Origin: Gimesia chilikensis
Lineage (GTDB): Bacteria; Planctomycetota; Planctomycetia; Planctomycetales; Planctomycetaceae
Direction of reading: 5' to 3'
NCBI RefSeq assembly: GCF_008329715.1
Contig: NZ_VTSR01000006.1
Span: forward strand, 186,001 to 250,000
Length of the DNA stretch: 64,000 bases
The notes under the pieces are model-generated. The model was not told the DNA's origin, made no database searches, and worked only from the letters and a program-made list of their open reading frames with translations. Both the position numbers and the translations under genes were made by a program. Positions 16,004 through 26,260 of this stretch are shown here, piece after piece (positions within the stretch are counted from its first letter, which is position 1; every line of letters starts with the position of its first letter).

Positions 16004-17470
16004 ATGAATGATCATTCAGTCCTGAAGAATCAGCCCGAAACGACAGACCAGCCACCGGCTCCGTCTGCCGAGAGCGGAGCTGCTGCGCCGCCGCCGCATC
16101 TGGCGCCGCCCCCCAGGATTCACCACGATGCCTTTACCTGGGAACTGCCTGCCGAAGAGATCACGCTGCGAATCCGCTGGTTTGGATTGTGTGTCGGGTA
16201 TGTGCTGGTCAACTTTGTGGGCAACGATGCTGCGATTCAGGTCCCCCAGCTGAACTGGATTCTGACCCTGGGGGCGATTTATGCATTGGCAGACACCTGG
16301 TTCAGCTTTCGGGGCAAAGTCTTTCTGGGCGAATGGCCGCTGACCATCTCCGTGATGGAGGCACTGTTTATCGGCCTACTCTGTCATTACGACACCGGCC
16401 TGAACAGTCCGTTCCGCTTTTATTATCTGCTCTCGCTGATCGTCTGTTCGATTCGGCATTCACCGCTGATTGCTTATGTGACGCTGGCACTGCATCTATT
16501 GAGCTACACGACACTGCTGTTCCCCCCGCAGAATGCACCACCGGACTGGCTGACCCAGATCCTGTTGATGGTCGTGTGGATGGGCTGGGTTGCCTGGGCC
16601 AGTATTGCGTTTTCCAGCCTGGTGAAACGCACGAGTCTGGAACTCTCGGTCGCCAACGAACAACTCAAACAGAACCAGGAACTGCTGGAAGACCGAATTG
16701 CCCGGCGGACGAGCGATCTGCAGGAATCCCAGGCGCTGTTGATTCAGCAGGAGAAACATGCTGCCTTCGGTCTGCTGGCCGCGGGGATTGCGCACGAGGT
16801 CGGGAACCCGCTGGCGGGCATCAGTTCGCTCGTCCAGCTGCTGAACCGGCACAATAATGACGAGTACACGAATAAACGACTGGACGAAGTCGACGCACAG
16901 CTGCGGCGGATCCAGCGTATTTTACGTGAGTTGATCGATTTCAGCCGCCCGGCGACTACAGAGCGGAACCGCTGCTACATCAATGAGGTGATCACCGAAT
17001 CGCTGAATATCGCCAAGTATTATAAGCGGAAAAAGGGAAAGAAGATCATCACGCGGTTCGCGGAGAATCTCCCCCCCGTGCAACTCGTGCGTGATCAGCT
17101 GGTGCAGGTGTTTCTGAACCTGATTCTGAATGCGATGGACGCCACCGAAGAGGGACAGTCGATTGAAATCACGACTGAAGCACGAGACGGACAGATCCTG
17201 ATCTCCGTGCACGACAATGGTGAAGGCATCAAGGAAGTGGATAAGGAAAAACTGTTCCGCCCTTACTTCACGACCAAGTCCAAGGGAACGGGACTGGGGC
17301 TGTTTGTCTGTCGCAATATTCTGGAACATTCCAATACAGGCACGATCCGAATTGACGATACCGTAAGTGAAGGGGCGAAATTCGTTGTCGCCCTGTATTG
17401 CGAAGAAGTAAAAGATCTGGGCGAAATTCCTCCGGGACCGGCCCAGGAAATGAAATTTGTAACTACCTGA
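16004..17470 (+). CDS. Membrane sensor histidine kinase
   Basis: 488 residues from the ATG at 16004; a GTG 60 bases earlier is also in frame and neither start has a strong ribosome-binding site. The N-terminus is Pro/Ala-rich and cytoplasmic, followed by about six membrane segments (about 55-205) with almost no periplasmic loops, so it may sense a membrane or cytoplasmic signal. A linker coiled coil (about 208-250) leads to HisKA with IAHEVGNPLAGISSLVQLL (phospho-acceptor His264 in this numbering) and a HATPase with VFLNLILNAMDA, DNGEGI and GTGLGLFV. Its stop overlaps the start of an NtrC-like regulator (ATGA), its clear partner. The class resembles NtrB/PilS-type kinases. Confidence 0.88.
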   Translation: MNDHSVLKNQPETTDQPPAPSAESGAAAPPPHLAPPPRIHHDAFTWELPAEEITLRIRWFGLCVGYVLVNFVGNDAAIQVPQLNWILTLGAIYALADTWFSFRGKVFLGEWPLTISVMEALFIGLLCHYDTGLNSPFRFYYLLSLIVCSIRHSPLIAYVTLALHLLSYTTLLFPPQNAPPDWLTQILLMVVWMGWVAWASIAFSSLVKRTSLELSVANEQLKQNQELLEDRIARRTSDLQESQALLIQQEKHAAFGLLAAGIAHEVGNPLAGISSLVQLLNRHNNDEYTNKRLDEVDAQLRRIQRILRELIDFSRPATTERNRCYINEVITESLNIAKYYKRKKGKKIITRFAENLPPVQLVRDQLVQVFLNLILNAMDATEEGQSIEITTEARDGQILISVHDNGEGIKEVDKEKLFRPYFTTKSKGTGLGLFVCRNILEHSNTGTIRIDDTVSEGAKFVVALYCEEVKDLGEIPPGPAQEMKFVTT

Positions 17471-18852
17471 TGATAGAAAACAGGACGAACTCCGACGTGC
17501 AACTCAACCGCTCGATACTGATTGTCGAAGATGAAGAAGTCATCCGCAGCTCACTGGCCGAATTTCTGACGAGCGAAGGCTATGAAACCATGCAGGCTTC
17601 GACCGTGGCCAAAGCACTGGAGTTGGCCCGGGATCGGGATTTCAATGTCGCAATCTGCGATGTGCAGCTTCCGGACGGGGATGGAATTGAACTGCTCCGC
17701 CGGTTGCAGAATATCAAGCCAAGTATTTTCGTACTGATCATCACAGCGTACGCGACCGTTGAAAATACAATCTCTGCGTTCAAGGCGGGGGCGTTTGACT
17801 ACCTGGTAAAACCGGTGATCTTTGACGACCTGTCTCACAAGCTCAACCGGCTGTTTGAATATCAGAAAATTTTCTACGAGAATCAGATTCTCCGACGAGA
17901 GCTGGCCCGCAGCCCCGGCATCGAGGAGATTGTCGGCAGCAGTAAAGCATTACAGAAACTGCAGAGCACAATCCGCAAGATCGCGGCTACGAACTCCAAT
18001 GTGCTGCTCTCGGGAGAATCGGGGACCGGGAAAGAACTGTTCGCCCGCTCGATTCACTCGAATGGTCCCAATCGCGAACAACGTTTCCTCGCTGTGAACT
18101 GTGGAATGCGGCCTATTGAGCTTCTGGAGTCGCAGCTGTTTGGATCCGCGGCCAGTTCGCTGCAGTATCCACAGGCAGAGCAGACCGGCGTCTTCAAGAA
18201 CGCCGACGGCGGTACAGTCTACCTGGATGAGATCTCACAGCTCCCGCTGGGAACCCAGGGTAAACTGCTGCGTGCCATTGAATACGGCGAGATCCTGCCG
18301 CTGGGAAGTGCGGAGCCAGTGAAAGTCGATGTGCGACTCATCGCTTCCACGACGCGCGACCTGGCAGAGATGGTCAAGACTGGCGAATTCGAGCAGGATC
18401 TATTCTATCGGCTGGACGGGATGAAAATTCACATTCCCGCGCTGCGTGAGAGGGTGGACGATATTCCGGAGCTGGTCGAATATTTTATCGCCAAGCATTC
18501 GCGGAAGATGGGCAAGCGGGTTACAGGGGCCACCAGTGAAACGATTCGGGCGTTGATGTCAGCGGAGTGGAAAGGAAACGTCCGTCAGTTGGACAATGCC
18601 ATCGAACGGGCGGTCATGATGTGCGACGACACATTAATCTGCCTGAACGATCTGCCGCCCGAACTGCATCAGAACGAACCCCCACTACCGGACGTCGATG
18701 ATCTGCGACTGGCGTTGCGACATTACGAGCGGATGCACATCACCCGCGTGCTGAAGGATAGTGCCGACAAACGAGAGGCCGCCAAACGGCTCAAACTGGG
18801 ACTGTCGAGTCTGTATCGCAAGATTGAAGAACTCGATATTGAACTCGAATAG
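17470..18852 (+). CDS. NtrC-family response regulator lacking the GAFTGA loop
   Basis: 460 residues starting at the ATG that overlaps the kinase stop. Receiver domain at about 14-125, with phospho-acceptor Asp64 (AICDVQLPDGDG) and Lys114. AAA+ domain at about 153-385 with Walker A GESGTGKE (182-189) and Walker B TVYLDE (about 249-254). A C-terminal Fis-type helix-turn-helix (EAAKRLKLGLSSLYRKIEEL) follows. The sigma-54 contact loop, normally GAFTGA between LFG and the FExADGGT stretch, is replaced by SAASSLQYPQAEQTG (226-240). So ATP binding is probably kept, but sigma-54 contact is unlikely; it may regulate sigma-70 promoters, as TyrR or HupR do. Converges with the autokinase gene after 11 bases. 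Confidence 0.88.
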   Translation: MIENRTNSDVQLNRSILIVEDEEVIRSSLAEFLTSEGYETMQASTVAKALELARDRDFNVAICDVQLPDGDGIELLRRLQNIKPSIFVLIITAYATVENTISAFKAGAFDYLVKPVIFDDLSHKLNRLFEYQKIFYENQILRRELARSPGIEEIVGSSKALQKLQSTIRKIAATNSNVLLSGESGTGKELFARSIHSNGPNREQRFLAVNCGMRPIELLESQLFGSAASSLQYPQAEQTGVFKNADGGTVYLDEISQLPLGTQGKLLRAIEYGEILPLGSAEPVKVDVRLIASTTRDLAEMVKTGEFEQDLFYRLDGMKIHIPALRERVDDIPELVEYFIAKHSRKMGKRVTGATSETIRALMSAEWKGNVRQLDNAIERAVMMCDDTLICLNDLPPELHQNEPPLPDVDDLRLALRHYERMHITRVLKDSADKREAAKRLKLGLSSLYRKIEELDIELE

Positions 18853-18863
18853 TCGAGCGTGAA

Positions 18864-21236
18864 TCAGCTTGTGACTTCGGTCTTCACTGGATTCACAGCC
18901 GATTTTTTGTCCTGCGCTGCCGGTTTCTCGAAGTAGGCCTGATAGCCCTGGCTGTCGATGTAATCATAGCCGACCAGGGAGTTGATAATGACGTTGTTGG
19001 CGATCAGACCAGTGATCTTAATGCCGTTGGTCTGGATGATCTGCTGCACCTTGCGGATCACGCCGCGTCGGTTCTTGTCGATGCGAACGACGAGCAGGAC
19101 CCCGTCGACCGTTGAAGCGATGACGGAGGGATCGCTGACCACCACCAGGGGCGGTGTGTCTACCAGGATGTAATCGTATTCATTCCGCAGCTGACTGATC
19201 ATTTCAGCAAAGCGGCGCGACATCAGCATTTCCGAAGGATTCTCCGGCAGCATGCCTGCTGTCATGATCGACAGATTACTGATGCGGGTTTCACGAATCG
19301 AAGTCTGGGCATCAATTTCCTGGGCCAGAACATCTCCCAGACCAACGGCGTTATTGATTCCGAACAGTTTATGCACGGTTGGCCGCCGCAAGTCGGCGTC
19401 GATGATCAGCACTTTCCGGCCTGTCTGGGCAATCGCCAGGGCCAGGTTGGAAACAGACGTCGTCTTACCATCTCCCGGTTCGGCACTGGTGATCTGCAGG
19501 ACTCTGGCACCGGTGCGGTCGGTTTTCAACAGCAACGAGGTGCGCAGTGATCGATAGGCTTCCGCTTCACGGGACGCGGGTCGATAGTAATACCAGAGCG
19601 CCGAGTCGAACTGGCTGTCATCCATGTGGGCGGGTTCTTCTGTGAACTGGGGAACTTCTCCCAGCATCGGCAGGTGCAACTGGTTGCGAATTTCATCGAC
19701 CGATTTCATGGTCGTATCCCGCATTTCACGGAAGTAGGAGAACGCGAGCACCAGCCCCAGACCGGCAGCGCCGCCTGCCATCAGGAATTTCAGCTGCCGC
19801 TTGATAACCAGTTCGTCTTTCACGGGTGACAGCTGCGTCATGGTATAACCGCTGTTCCCTTTGGCAACTTTTTCGAGAAGCAGCTGTTTGAAGATGCTTT
19901 CCCGCTGCGATTTGAGTTGTGCGATTTCTTCGTTGTAAGCCTGGTCCACGACCTGGTAGTTACCGACCTTCTTGGCCAGTTCCGTTTCCTGATCAAACAG
20001 CCGGGTCAATTCGGTTTCGCGGTTTTCCAGTTCTTTCAACTGCTGTTCCATCGACTTCAGATAGATGTTAACGAAGTCGACATCTTTCATCTTCGATACC
20101 TGGAATTCTCCCGACTCCAGATTATCGGCAGAGATTTCGATTCCCTGACGACGATAGAGGTTGATGATCGTGTCGATGCTGCGATTGACGGCATCCAGGT
20201 CCGGATGATTCTTTTTGTAATCGCGTTCGAGGCGATTCTTCTGAATCAGCAGCGGCATGAGATGCGTTTCGAGTGCCAGGCGTGCCCGTTCCACTTGAGT
20301 GTTACCCGGTGCGATAGCCTGTGATTCGACACCGCCTGTGGCTGCTCCCGCCTGTCCGCGGGCCTGGCCCATCAGAAACTGTTGTGCCAGCAGTTCCAGA
20401 GTCTCTTTGGATTCTCCACTGGCGATGGCTGACTTGAGCGTATTGATTTTCGATTTCAGCTCAGTCAGTTTGAGCAGGTTCTGACGCCGTTCGTTGTCGA
20501 TTGTTTTCACGCGTTCCTGATGCATGTTCGTACTGCCTGCCACAGCGGCTTCCGAACCGGGGGTGCTTTCCCAATACAGGGGGGCATCTTTGCGGAACTC
20601 TTTGTATTCTTTTTTCTTCTGTTCCAGTTCGGTGAGCAGAGCCTTGTTGGCCTTGTTCAACTGTTCGATGATCTCACCGGTATTCTGATCCCGCACTTCA
20701 TCCAGGTAGTGCTGATAGGCGTCCACGATGGCCTGCATAATGGCTTTCGCATCGTGGGAATTTTTATTTTCGTAGGTCAGATTCAGGATATTCAGATAAG
20801 TCCGGTCGGTTCCCGAGAGACGCTTGACCTTAAGAGAGTCGATGATTTCCTGGGCAGGATCTTTTTCTCCCTCAAGTGAAGGCAGCTCCGTGAGTTTACC
20901 AGCCTTGACCGCCTGACCGACAATCCGGGGACTTTTGATGACGTCAATGTGAGCCGTCAGTTCCCCGAATGTCTGAACCTCTCCCTCTTTAATGGGAACC
21001 GGGTTTTTCTGTGAGACCTGGATCTTGGTATTCGCAGAAAAGACGGGCCCCAGTTTCATGTAAGCAGCCTGCCCCAGTAACAGACCGGCCAACAGGCCCC
21101 CGACGATCAGATATTTATTTCTGAAGAGCAGCCGGACGATATCCACTCCCGGAGCGGAAGCATTCGTGGTTGAATCTTCCATTCCATCGAAGTCCAGATC
21201 GGAATGAGGTTCGAGAGGCTGAAATTCAGTATTCAC
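18864..21236 (-). CDS. Polysaccharide co-polymerase and tyrosine autokinase (Wzc/BY-kinase)
   Basis: Inner-membrane protein controlling chain length and export of exopolysaccharide. 790 residues. N-terminal Wzz domain with membrane segments at about 41-60 and 487-505, and a long periplasmic coiled-coil region between them. The C-terminal kinase has Walker A SAEPGDGKTT (about 584-593), Walker A' VLIIDADLRRP (about 609-619), Walker B YILVDTPP (about 689-696) and a tyrosine cluster (Tyr757, 759, 765, 768) near the end for autophosphorylation. It is followed by a short tail. The epimerase gene 86 bases upstream on the same strand suggests a two-gene surface-polysaccharide unit. Confidence 0.92.
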   Translation of the reverse strand: MNTEFQPLEPHSDLDFDGMEDSTTNASAPGVDIVRLLFRNKYLIVGGLLAGLLLGQAAYMKLGPVFSANTKIQVSQKNPVPIKEGEVQTFGELTAHIDVIKSPRIVGQAVKAGKLTELPSLEGEKDPAQEIIDSLKVKRLSGTDRTYLNILNLTYENKNSHDAKAIMQAIVDAYQHYLDEVRDQNTGEIIEQLNKANKALLTELEQKKKEYKEFRKDAPLYWESTPGSEAAVAGSTNMHQERVKTIDNERRQNLLKLTELKSKINTLKSAIASGESKETLELLAQQFLMGQARGQAGAATGGVESQAIAPGNTQVERARLALETHLMPLLIQKNRLERDYKKNHPDLDAVNRSIDTIINLYRRQGIEISADNLESGEFQVSKMKDVDFVNIYLKSMEQQLKELENRETELTRLFDQETELAKKVGNYQVVDQAYNEEIAQLKSQRESIFKQLLLEKVAKGNSGYTMTQLSPVKDELVIKRQLKFLMAGGAAGLGLVLAFSYFREMRDTTMKSVDEIRNQLHLPMLGEVPQFTEEPAHMDDSQFDSALWYYYRPASREAEAYRSLRTSLLLKTDRTGARVLQITSAEPGDGKTTSVSNLALAIAQTGRKVLIIDADLRRPTVHKLFGINNAVGLGDVLAQEIDAQTSIRETRISNLSIMTAGMLPENPSEMLMSRRFAEMISQLRNEYDYILVDTPPLVVVSDPSVIASTVDGVLLVVRIDKNRRGVIRKVQQIIQTNGIKITGLIANNVIINSLVGYDYIDSQGYQAYFEKPAAQDKKSAVNPVKTEVTS

Positions 21237-21322
21237 AACAGGGGTCCTGATTTAGTAAGGCGCAAGCTTCCTGCGATTTTGCTTCTGGGAGATGATTGAG
21301 TCGATTTCAGATGCCGGGACGA

Positions 21323-22297
21323 TTAACAACCGCCCGGGCATTTATTGGATTCTGCACCAACGTACTCAGCATACCATTCGATGGTCCGCCGCAGGCCTTC
21401 CTGGATATCCACGACAGGTTCGTAGCCCAGGTCCCGCTCAGCAGCGGAAATATCAGCCCACGAATGTTTGACGTCGCCGGTACGGGGCGGCTGGAAATCG
21501 GGATCGAAGGGTTTGTCTAACTGTTCGCAGATGAACTTCAGGAGATCGATCAGATTCAGCGAGCTGCCACAGGCAACGTTGTAAACATTCCCTGAAACGA
21601 TGGCAGCGTCTGCCTGCGAGGCCAGAATGTTCGCCTGCACCACGTTATCAACGAACGTGAAATCACGAGACTGTAAACCATCGCCGAAGATTACGGGGCG
21701 TTTGCCTTCCAGTAAGGCGGAAGCAAACAACGGAATGACAGCCGAGTAAGGACTGTTGGGATCCTGACGGGGGCCAAAGACGTTGAAATACCGAATCCGT
21801 ACGGTTTCCAGTGAGTAAGAATTGGCAAAAGCCTGGCAGTAAAGTTCGCCGGCCAGCTTGGCGGCGGCATAAGGTGACAGCACTTCGGGTGTCTGACCTT
21901 CATGCTTGGGCATCTGTTTCTGGTTGCCGTATGCACTGCTGGAACCGGCGTAAACGACGCGCTGAACGCCCGAGCGACGGGCGGCATCAAGCACATGAAT
22001 GGTTCCGGTGACACAGGCTTCGTGTGTATCAAGTGGGTGATCGACACTGCGTGGAACGGAAGCGAGGGCCGCCTGGTGGAAGATGATATCGACATCTTTG
22101 GCAGCGGCTTCAACGGCGGACAGGTCGCGGAGATCTCCCTCAACGAATTCGACCTGCTCTTTAATGTGCTCCAGGTTCTTCAAAGCGCCCGTGCTGAGAT
22201 TGTCAAAGACACGGACCCGATGTCCGTCATTGATCAACCGAGTCGCCAGATGAGATCCAATGAAGCCTGCACCGCCGGTTACTAGATAATTTGTCAC
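21323..22297 (-). CDS. NAD-dependent epimerase/dehydratase, UDP-sugar 4-epimerase-like
   Basis: Short-chain dehydrogenase that probably interconverts UDP-sugars for polysaccharide synthesis. About 324 residues. The Rossmann NAD motif [10 protein letters not shown] is at 7-16, the catalytic YxxxK at [11 protein letters not shown] and the catalytic Ser/Thr region at [20 protein letters not shown] and the downstream VYNVACG region match the WbpP/GalE-like group. I take the GTG at 22297 as the start: AGGA lies 8 bases upstream and the NAD motif falls at the usual distance. The longer frame to 22360 adds 21 residues unlike the family. The substrate (Glc, GlcNAc or their uronates) cannot be told from this sequence. 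Confidence 0.88.
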   Translation of the reverse strand: MTNYLVTGGAGFIGSHLATRLINDGHRVRVFDNLSTGALKNLEHIKEQVEFVEGDLRDLSAVEAAAKDVDIIFHQAALASVPRSVDHPLDTHEACVTGTIHVLDAARRSGVQRVVYAGSSSAYGNQKQMPKHEGQTPEVLSPYAAAKLAGELYCQAFANSYSLETVRIRYFNVFGPRQDPNSPYSAVIPLFASALLEGKRPVIFGDGLQSRDFTFVDNVVQANILASQADAAIVSGNVYNVACGSSLNLIDLLKFICEQLDKPFDPDFQPPRTGDVKHSWADISAAERDLGYEPVVDIQEGLRRTIEWYAEYVGAESNKCPGGC

Positions 22298-22691
22298 GTT
22301 TCTGTTCCTGCAAAGATCAAATTTCGTCGGGCCAGAACCATACAGCCAGCAGACGCCCAAGTCTGTCTCTACGAATGGCCCCTGAGTTGTACTTTCAATG
22401 TAGCATCCGTTTGCCGGGTATCTGGCATGGAATTCAGACGTTTCCTCTTAATCATTATCGAACATCCTTCGCTGGATATCCTGATCCCTATTATATGCAG
22501 TCATTTCCCATATAACCAAAATAATAAGTCAGGGAAGCCGGCCGCGCAGGTGCGCAGGAGAGCACCGCAGAGGACAGAGATCGAGAATAATCGCTTTAAC
22601 CACTACCTGTGCAGGGTGTTGTAACAATCGTCACAATTTTGCTGATTGTGTGGCAGCCTGCAGGATTTTCAGGTGTGAACGAAGGGGAAAC
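22298..22691. other. Intergenic region, nothing recognised
   Basis: About 390 bases between the epimerase start and the RlmB-like stop. AT-rich around 22440-22520. It should contain the epimerase/autokinase promoter on the minus strand, but I see no confident boxes, RNA gene or coding frame. Confidence 0.45.
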
Positions 22692-23453
22692 TTATTTCAC
22701 GCCGGGTCCGAAGGGAGAAAAGCGGGCGATCATAATTCCCGCAGCGACGGAGGCATTCAGAGAATCGACGAGCCCCGCTGAAGTCAGGCGGCAGACGACA
22801 TCGCATTGTTCGAGCGTGAGCCTTCTGAGGCCTTTCTCTTCATTGCCGATGACGACCATCCAGGGGCGATCCTGGCTGTAAGCGGCGACGTCTTCTTCCG
22901 CATGCTCGGACGTGCCCATGATCCAGATGCCGGCTTCCTTGGCTTCGGTGATTGCGCGACTCAAATTAGTTTCAACGGCAAAGGGAACCCCTTCCATGCC
23001 TCCTGAAGCAACATCGTAGACAGTGCCGTTAAGAGGCGCTGAACGATCCTTGGTCAGAATGATCCCTCGCACGCCGAAAAACCCTGCGGTTCGAAAAATG
23101 GCGCCGATGTTGTGCGGATCCTGAATGCAGTCCAGGGCCAGCCAGAGTCCGCGGGGTTCGCCGTCTGATTGATCGAGTGCGAACAGTTCACCCAGCGAAG
23201 AGGGTATGCGGGGTTTGACCAGCGCCACGGAACCTGCGGTACGGCGGCCCTGATCTTCCGACTGGCGGCGTTTCATCTTCTGAGGTGGTGCCTTGCGGAC
23301 CACGACGGGAATGCCGTGACTGCGGGCTTCATCGGCCACGTCTCCCCAGTTTCCCTGTGAGGCTCCCGCGGTCAGACGGATTTCGGTCACGTCGATGGGG
23401 CGGGTTTTCAAGGCAGCCAGCACACTATGGGGGTTTTTCAGCTCCAGAGCCAC
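22692..23453 (-). CDS. rlmB: 23S rRNA 2'-O-ribose methyltransferase (TrmH/SpoU family, RlmB-like)
   Basis: SAM-dependent methyltransferase of the knotted SPOUT class, probably methylating a guanosine ribose of 23S rRNA. 253 residues: a small N-terminal RNA-binding domain (about 1-75, starting ALELKNPHSVLAAL), then the SpoU domain with the three motifs ALDCIQDPHNIGAIFRTA, VIGNEEKGLRR and LNASVAAGIMI. The G2251 target specific to RlmB is inferred from overall form; TrmH-type tRNA or other rRNA targets are possible. The start ATG at 23453 lies 90 bases downstream of the haem-kinase stop on the same strand. Confidence 0.85.
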   Translation of the reverse strand: MALELKNPHSVLAALKTRPIDVTEIRLTAGASQGNWGDVADEARSHGIPVVVRKAPPQKMKRRQSEDQGRRTAGSVALVKPRIPSSLGELFALDQSDGEPRGLWLALDCIQDPHNIGAIFRTAGFFGVRGIILTKDRSAPLNGTVYDVASGGMEGVPFAVETNLSRAITEAKEAGIWIMGTSEHAEEDVAAYSQDRPWMVVIGNEEKGLRRLTLEQCDVVCRLTSAGLVDSLNASVAAGIMIARFSPFGPGVK

Positions 23454-23543
23454 TTACACAATTCCTGAGTCAGCAAAGAAAATGAGTCCTGTCGGCGCGA
23501 ATCCCGACCAATGTGCAAAGGGTAGGCTCTCTGATCGACAGAT

Positions 23544-25268
23544 TCAAGGAGTGCGTGACTCAGAATGCTTGTTCTCAGCCAGTTTTTCCGCGTATTTGGC
23601 CAGGTCTGAGGATTTGAGGCGATTCATGCCGACAGAGGTGTCGTTGATATCAGAGAGCAGGTTGTCTGCATCGACCTGCATGCGAACGGGGAGCCGCACG
23701 GTAAACTGACTGCCGCGACCGAATTCACTCTCGAGAAAGACTTCCCCGTCCAGCAGCTTGGAGAGTTCTCGGATGATGGAAAGTCCCAGGCCGGTGCCTT
23801 CGTAAGAGCGGCTCATCGTATCCCGGGTTTCCGAGTTCGATTTCCCCTGACGGAATTTCTCGAAGATGAATTCCTGCTCATCCAGGGGGATCCCGATGCC
23901 ATTATCGCGGACCAAAAGATCGAACAGTTCCGGATCGTCTTCACAGAGGGTCGCCGAGACATGCACGCGGCCCCCTTCCGGCGTAAACTTGATCGCGTTG
24001 GAAAGCAGGTTGTTCAGGATCTGCTGAATCTTGACCGAATCCTGGAAGAGGATCGGGATCCTGGGATCGATTTCCGATGTAAGTTCGATATTCTTTTTAT
24101 CGGCCAGGGGGAGCATGGTTCCCACGCGACGTTCGATAAGATCCGCGATGGAAATCTCCGAAAGCTGCAGTTCCATTTTGCCGCTCTCGATTTTTGCCAG
24201 GTCCAGCACATCGTTGATCTGAGCGAGCAGGTTTTTCCCCGACATCTGAATGTTGGCGACGTAGCGTTTCTGTTTCTCTCCCAGATCTTTGGAGTTCGCC
24301 AGGAGATCGCTGAAGCCCAGAATACTGTTCAGCGGCGTGCGGAGTTCGTGGCTCATCGTGGCCAGGAACTCGTCCTTGAGTTTATTCATCTCGTAAAGTC
24401 GGAGGTTCACCTGGGCGAGTTCATCGACTTTGGTATCGAGGTCGGTGTTGACGGTCCGGAGCTCTTCCTGCACCGTAACGAGGTGCCGCAACATGCGGTT
24501 GAACGCGTAGCTCAGTTCTTCGAATTCATCCCCGGTACGAATGTCGGCTCGCAGATCGAGATTGCCGTGCGCGATTTCATCGCTGACGTCCTTGAGGTGC
24601 AGGACCGGCTTGACGATCACATACCGCACGATGGCGTAAGCAGCGAGCATCGCCAGGACGGCGGTGATCAAAGCTGAAGCGACGTTGATTGCCCGGTTCC
24701 AGTTCTGGGCCTGTTCCACCTTCTGGGAGGGGAAGCGAATATTGACGATGCCGATCAGCCCCCCGAGTTCGAGATCCGGATCATCGTGCAGACGATGACA
24801 GGAGACACAGGATTCGGTGGCATGAATGGCGCTGTAATACTGGAATTTTCCCTCAGACACATCGGCGTAGAAGATTTCATTCTCACCCTGCTTGATGCGT
24901 TCGAGCGCCTCGTAGCCGGCACTGTCGATGGGGCGTTCCTTGGAGTCGGCGTTAGAAGGGTTGGCTTTGAAGACCGACCAGCTGTAATTTCCGAGGTCTT
25001 TGGACTTCACCGACTGAGCGATCTTTTCGATCAGCTCGCGGTATTCCTTGTTGTTCTCGGACCACTTCCAGTGCTTTTCCAGAATGATGGGGGCTACCAG
25101 CAGTCGGGCGGAGGTCACGTTTTGCTCATCCAGCACCTGGTTGTTCATCCAGGTATTGAGGGAGAAACTGGCGGTAATCAGGACCATAAGCCCCCCGCCG
25201 AACAGGAAGCGGCACTTCCGTTCGAGATTGGTTTCACCGAGCAGTTTTTTAAAAACGCGATACGACAT
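23544..25268 (-). CDS. Sensor histidine kinase with periplasmic c-type haem (DUF3365-like) domain
   Basis: 574 residues. Membrane segments at about 22-40 and 196-218 enclose a periplasmic domain with a CxxCH site (Cys154-Val-Ser-Cys157-His158) in the setting typical of the DUF3365/Tll0287-like family, which binds haem covalently. Then a HAMP domain (about 219-272), a coiled coil, HisKA with FLATMSHELRTPLNSILGFS (His307) and a HATPase with NLLSNAIKFT, DNGIGIP and GTGLGLSI. A redox, NO or oxygen signal is the natural inference. No receiver domain is attached and no regulator gene is adjacent, so the partner is unknown. It lies 140 bases after fpg. Confidence 0.9.
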   Translation of the reverse strand: MSYRVFKKLLGETNLERKCRFLFGGGLMVLITASFSLNTWMNNQVLDEQNVTSARLLVAPIILEKHWKWSENNKEYRELIEKIAQSVKSKDLGNYSWSVFKANPSNADSKERPIDSAGYEALERIKQGENEIFYADVSEGKFQYYSAIHATESCVSCHRLHDDPDLELGGLIGIVNIRFPSQKVEQAQNWNRAINVASALITAVLAMLAAYAIVRYVIVKPVLHLKDVSDEIAHGNLDLRADIRTGDEFEELSYAFNRMLRHLVTVQEELRTVNTDLDTKVDELAQVNLRLYEMNKLKDEFLATMSHELRTPLNSILGFSDLLANSKDLGEKQKRYVANIQMSGKNLLAQINDVLDLAKIESGKMELQLSEISIADLIERRVGTMLPLADKKNIELTSEIDPRIPILFQDSVKIQQILNNLLSNAIKFTPEGGRVHVSATLCEDDPELFDLLVRDNGIGIPLDEQEFIFEKFRQGKSNSETRDTMSRSYEGTGLGLSIIRELSKLLDGEVFLESEFGRGSQFTVRLPVRMQVDADNLLSDINDTSVGMNRLKSSDLAKYAEKLAENKHSESRTP

Positions 25269-25408
25269 GGACTTCCAGCTGCTAACGAATCAGGATCAGA
25301 CCAAGGCCCCGAGCCCGAGTATCCTCTGATCTTATTCCAAAATTACGCGGAGAGAAAAGCACGATTCGCCAATTCTACTCCCAATTCATTGAAATATCTG
25401 AGAAATCC

Positions 25409-26260
25409 TCAGAGGCTGTGACCGACCTGGCAACAGGGACAGTAGAAAGTGGAACGCTGCGCCTGCACGATGCGAATGATCTCCGCGCCCCGGCAGGTGG
25501 GACAGTGTTCTCCCGCCCGGCTGTAGACGCGGTGATGATTCTGATAGCCGCCCGATTTGTTCAACGCATTCCGATAAGTGCCATCGCCGAGTGTCGAACC
25601 TTCGTAGCGGATGGCGGTCTTTAGTATCTTGCGCGTCGCCTGATGCAGGGCTTTGACTTCGTCTGCATTCAGTTCATTGGCGGGGCGCTGGGGATGAATC
25701 CGGCTCAGATGCAGAATCTCACTGGCGTAGAGATTCCCGATGCCGGCGACCATTTTCTGGTCCAGTAAGGCGACTTTGATCGCCCGGCTGGTGCGGGCAC
25801 ACCGCTGCTCTAGTTCCTGGAGTGTCAGTGCCAGGGCATCCGGACCGAGCTTTGCGGGGCCGAGCACGGTCTCCAGTTCGGCTTTGCGTAATAATTGAAC
25901 CGTTCCCAGTCCACGACGGTCCCAGAACCAGAGTGATGTCTGCTTGCGCCCGTTCTGCAGACGCCATTCCAGGCGGAGGTGTTCGCGATCCGGCGGATCG
26001 GAGAGTAACATCAGTCCAGTCATGCGGGGTTCAATGACGAACGACTCCTCGTTCTCCAGGTCCAGAATCACGCGTTTCGCGAGTCTCCTTACGGAAACCA
26101 CCGACTGATTTAAAACCCTGCCCTGGATCGACTTCAGGCCTGGTTTCATCGAAATCGGCTTACAGGTACAGCGGCATTTGACGAATTCACGGATCCGGGC
26201 GCCTTCGACGGCATCGCGAATGCCCCGCACCATGGTTTCCACTTCCGGCAGCTCTGGCAC
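25409..26260 (-). CDS. mutM: Formamidopyrimidine-DNA glycosylase (Fpg/MutM)
   Basis: Excises oxidised purines such as 8-oxoguanine and nicks the abasic site. 283 residues. The N-terminal catalytic PELPEVET (Pro2, Glu3) is intact, as is the [20 protein letters not shown] helix-two-turn-helix region. The C-terminal zinc finger is CPTC followed by YCPCCQ (four cysteines). The start codon is GTG at 26260, fixed by the need for Pro at position 2. Same strand as the haem-sensor kinase downstream, with a 140-base gap; co-transcription is uncertain. Confidence 0.95.
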   Translation of the reverse strand: MPELPEVETMVRGIRDAVEGARIREFVKCRCTCKPISMKPGLKSIQGRVLNQSVVSVRRLAKRVILDLENEESFVIEPRMTGLMLLSDPPDREHLRLEWRLQNGRKQTSLWFWDRRGLGTVQLLRKAELETVLGPAKLGPDALALTLQELEQRCARTSRAIKVALLDQKMVAGIGNLYASEILHLSRIHPQRPANELNADEVKALHQATRKILKTAIRYEGSTLGDGTYRNALNKSGGYQNHHRVYSRAGEHCPTCRGAEIIRIVQAQRSTFYCPCCQVGHSL

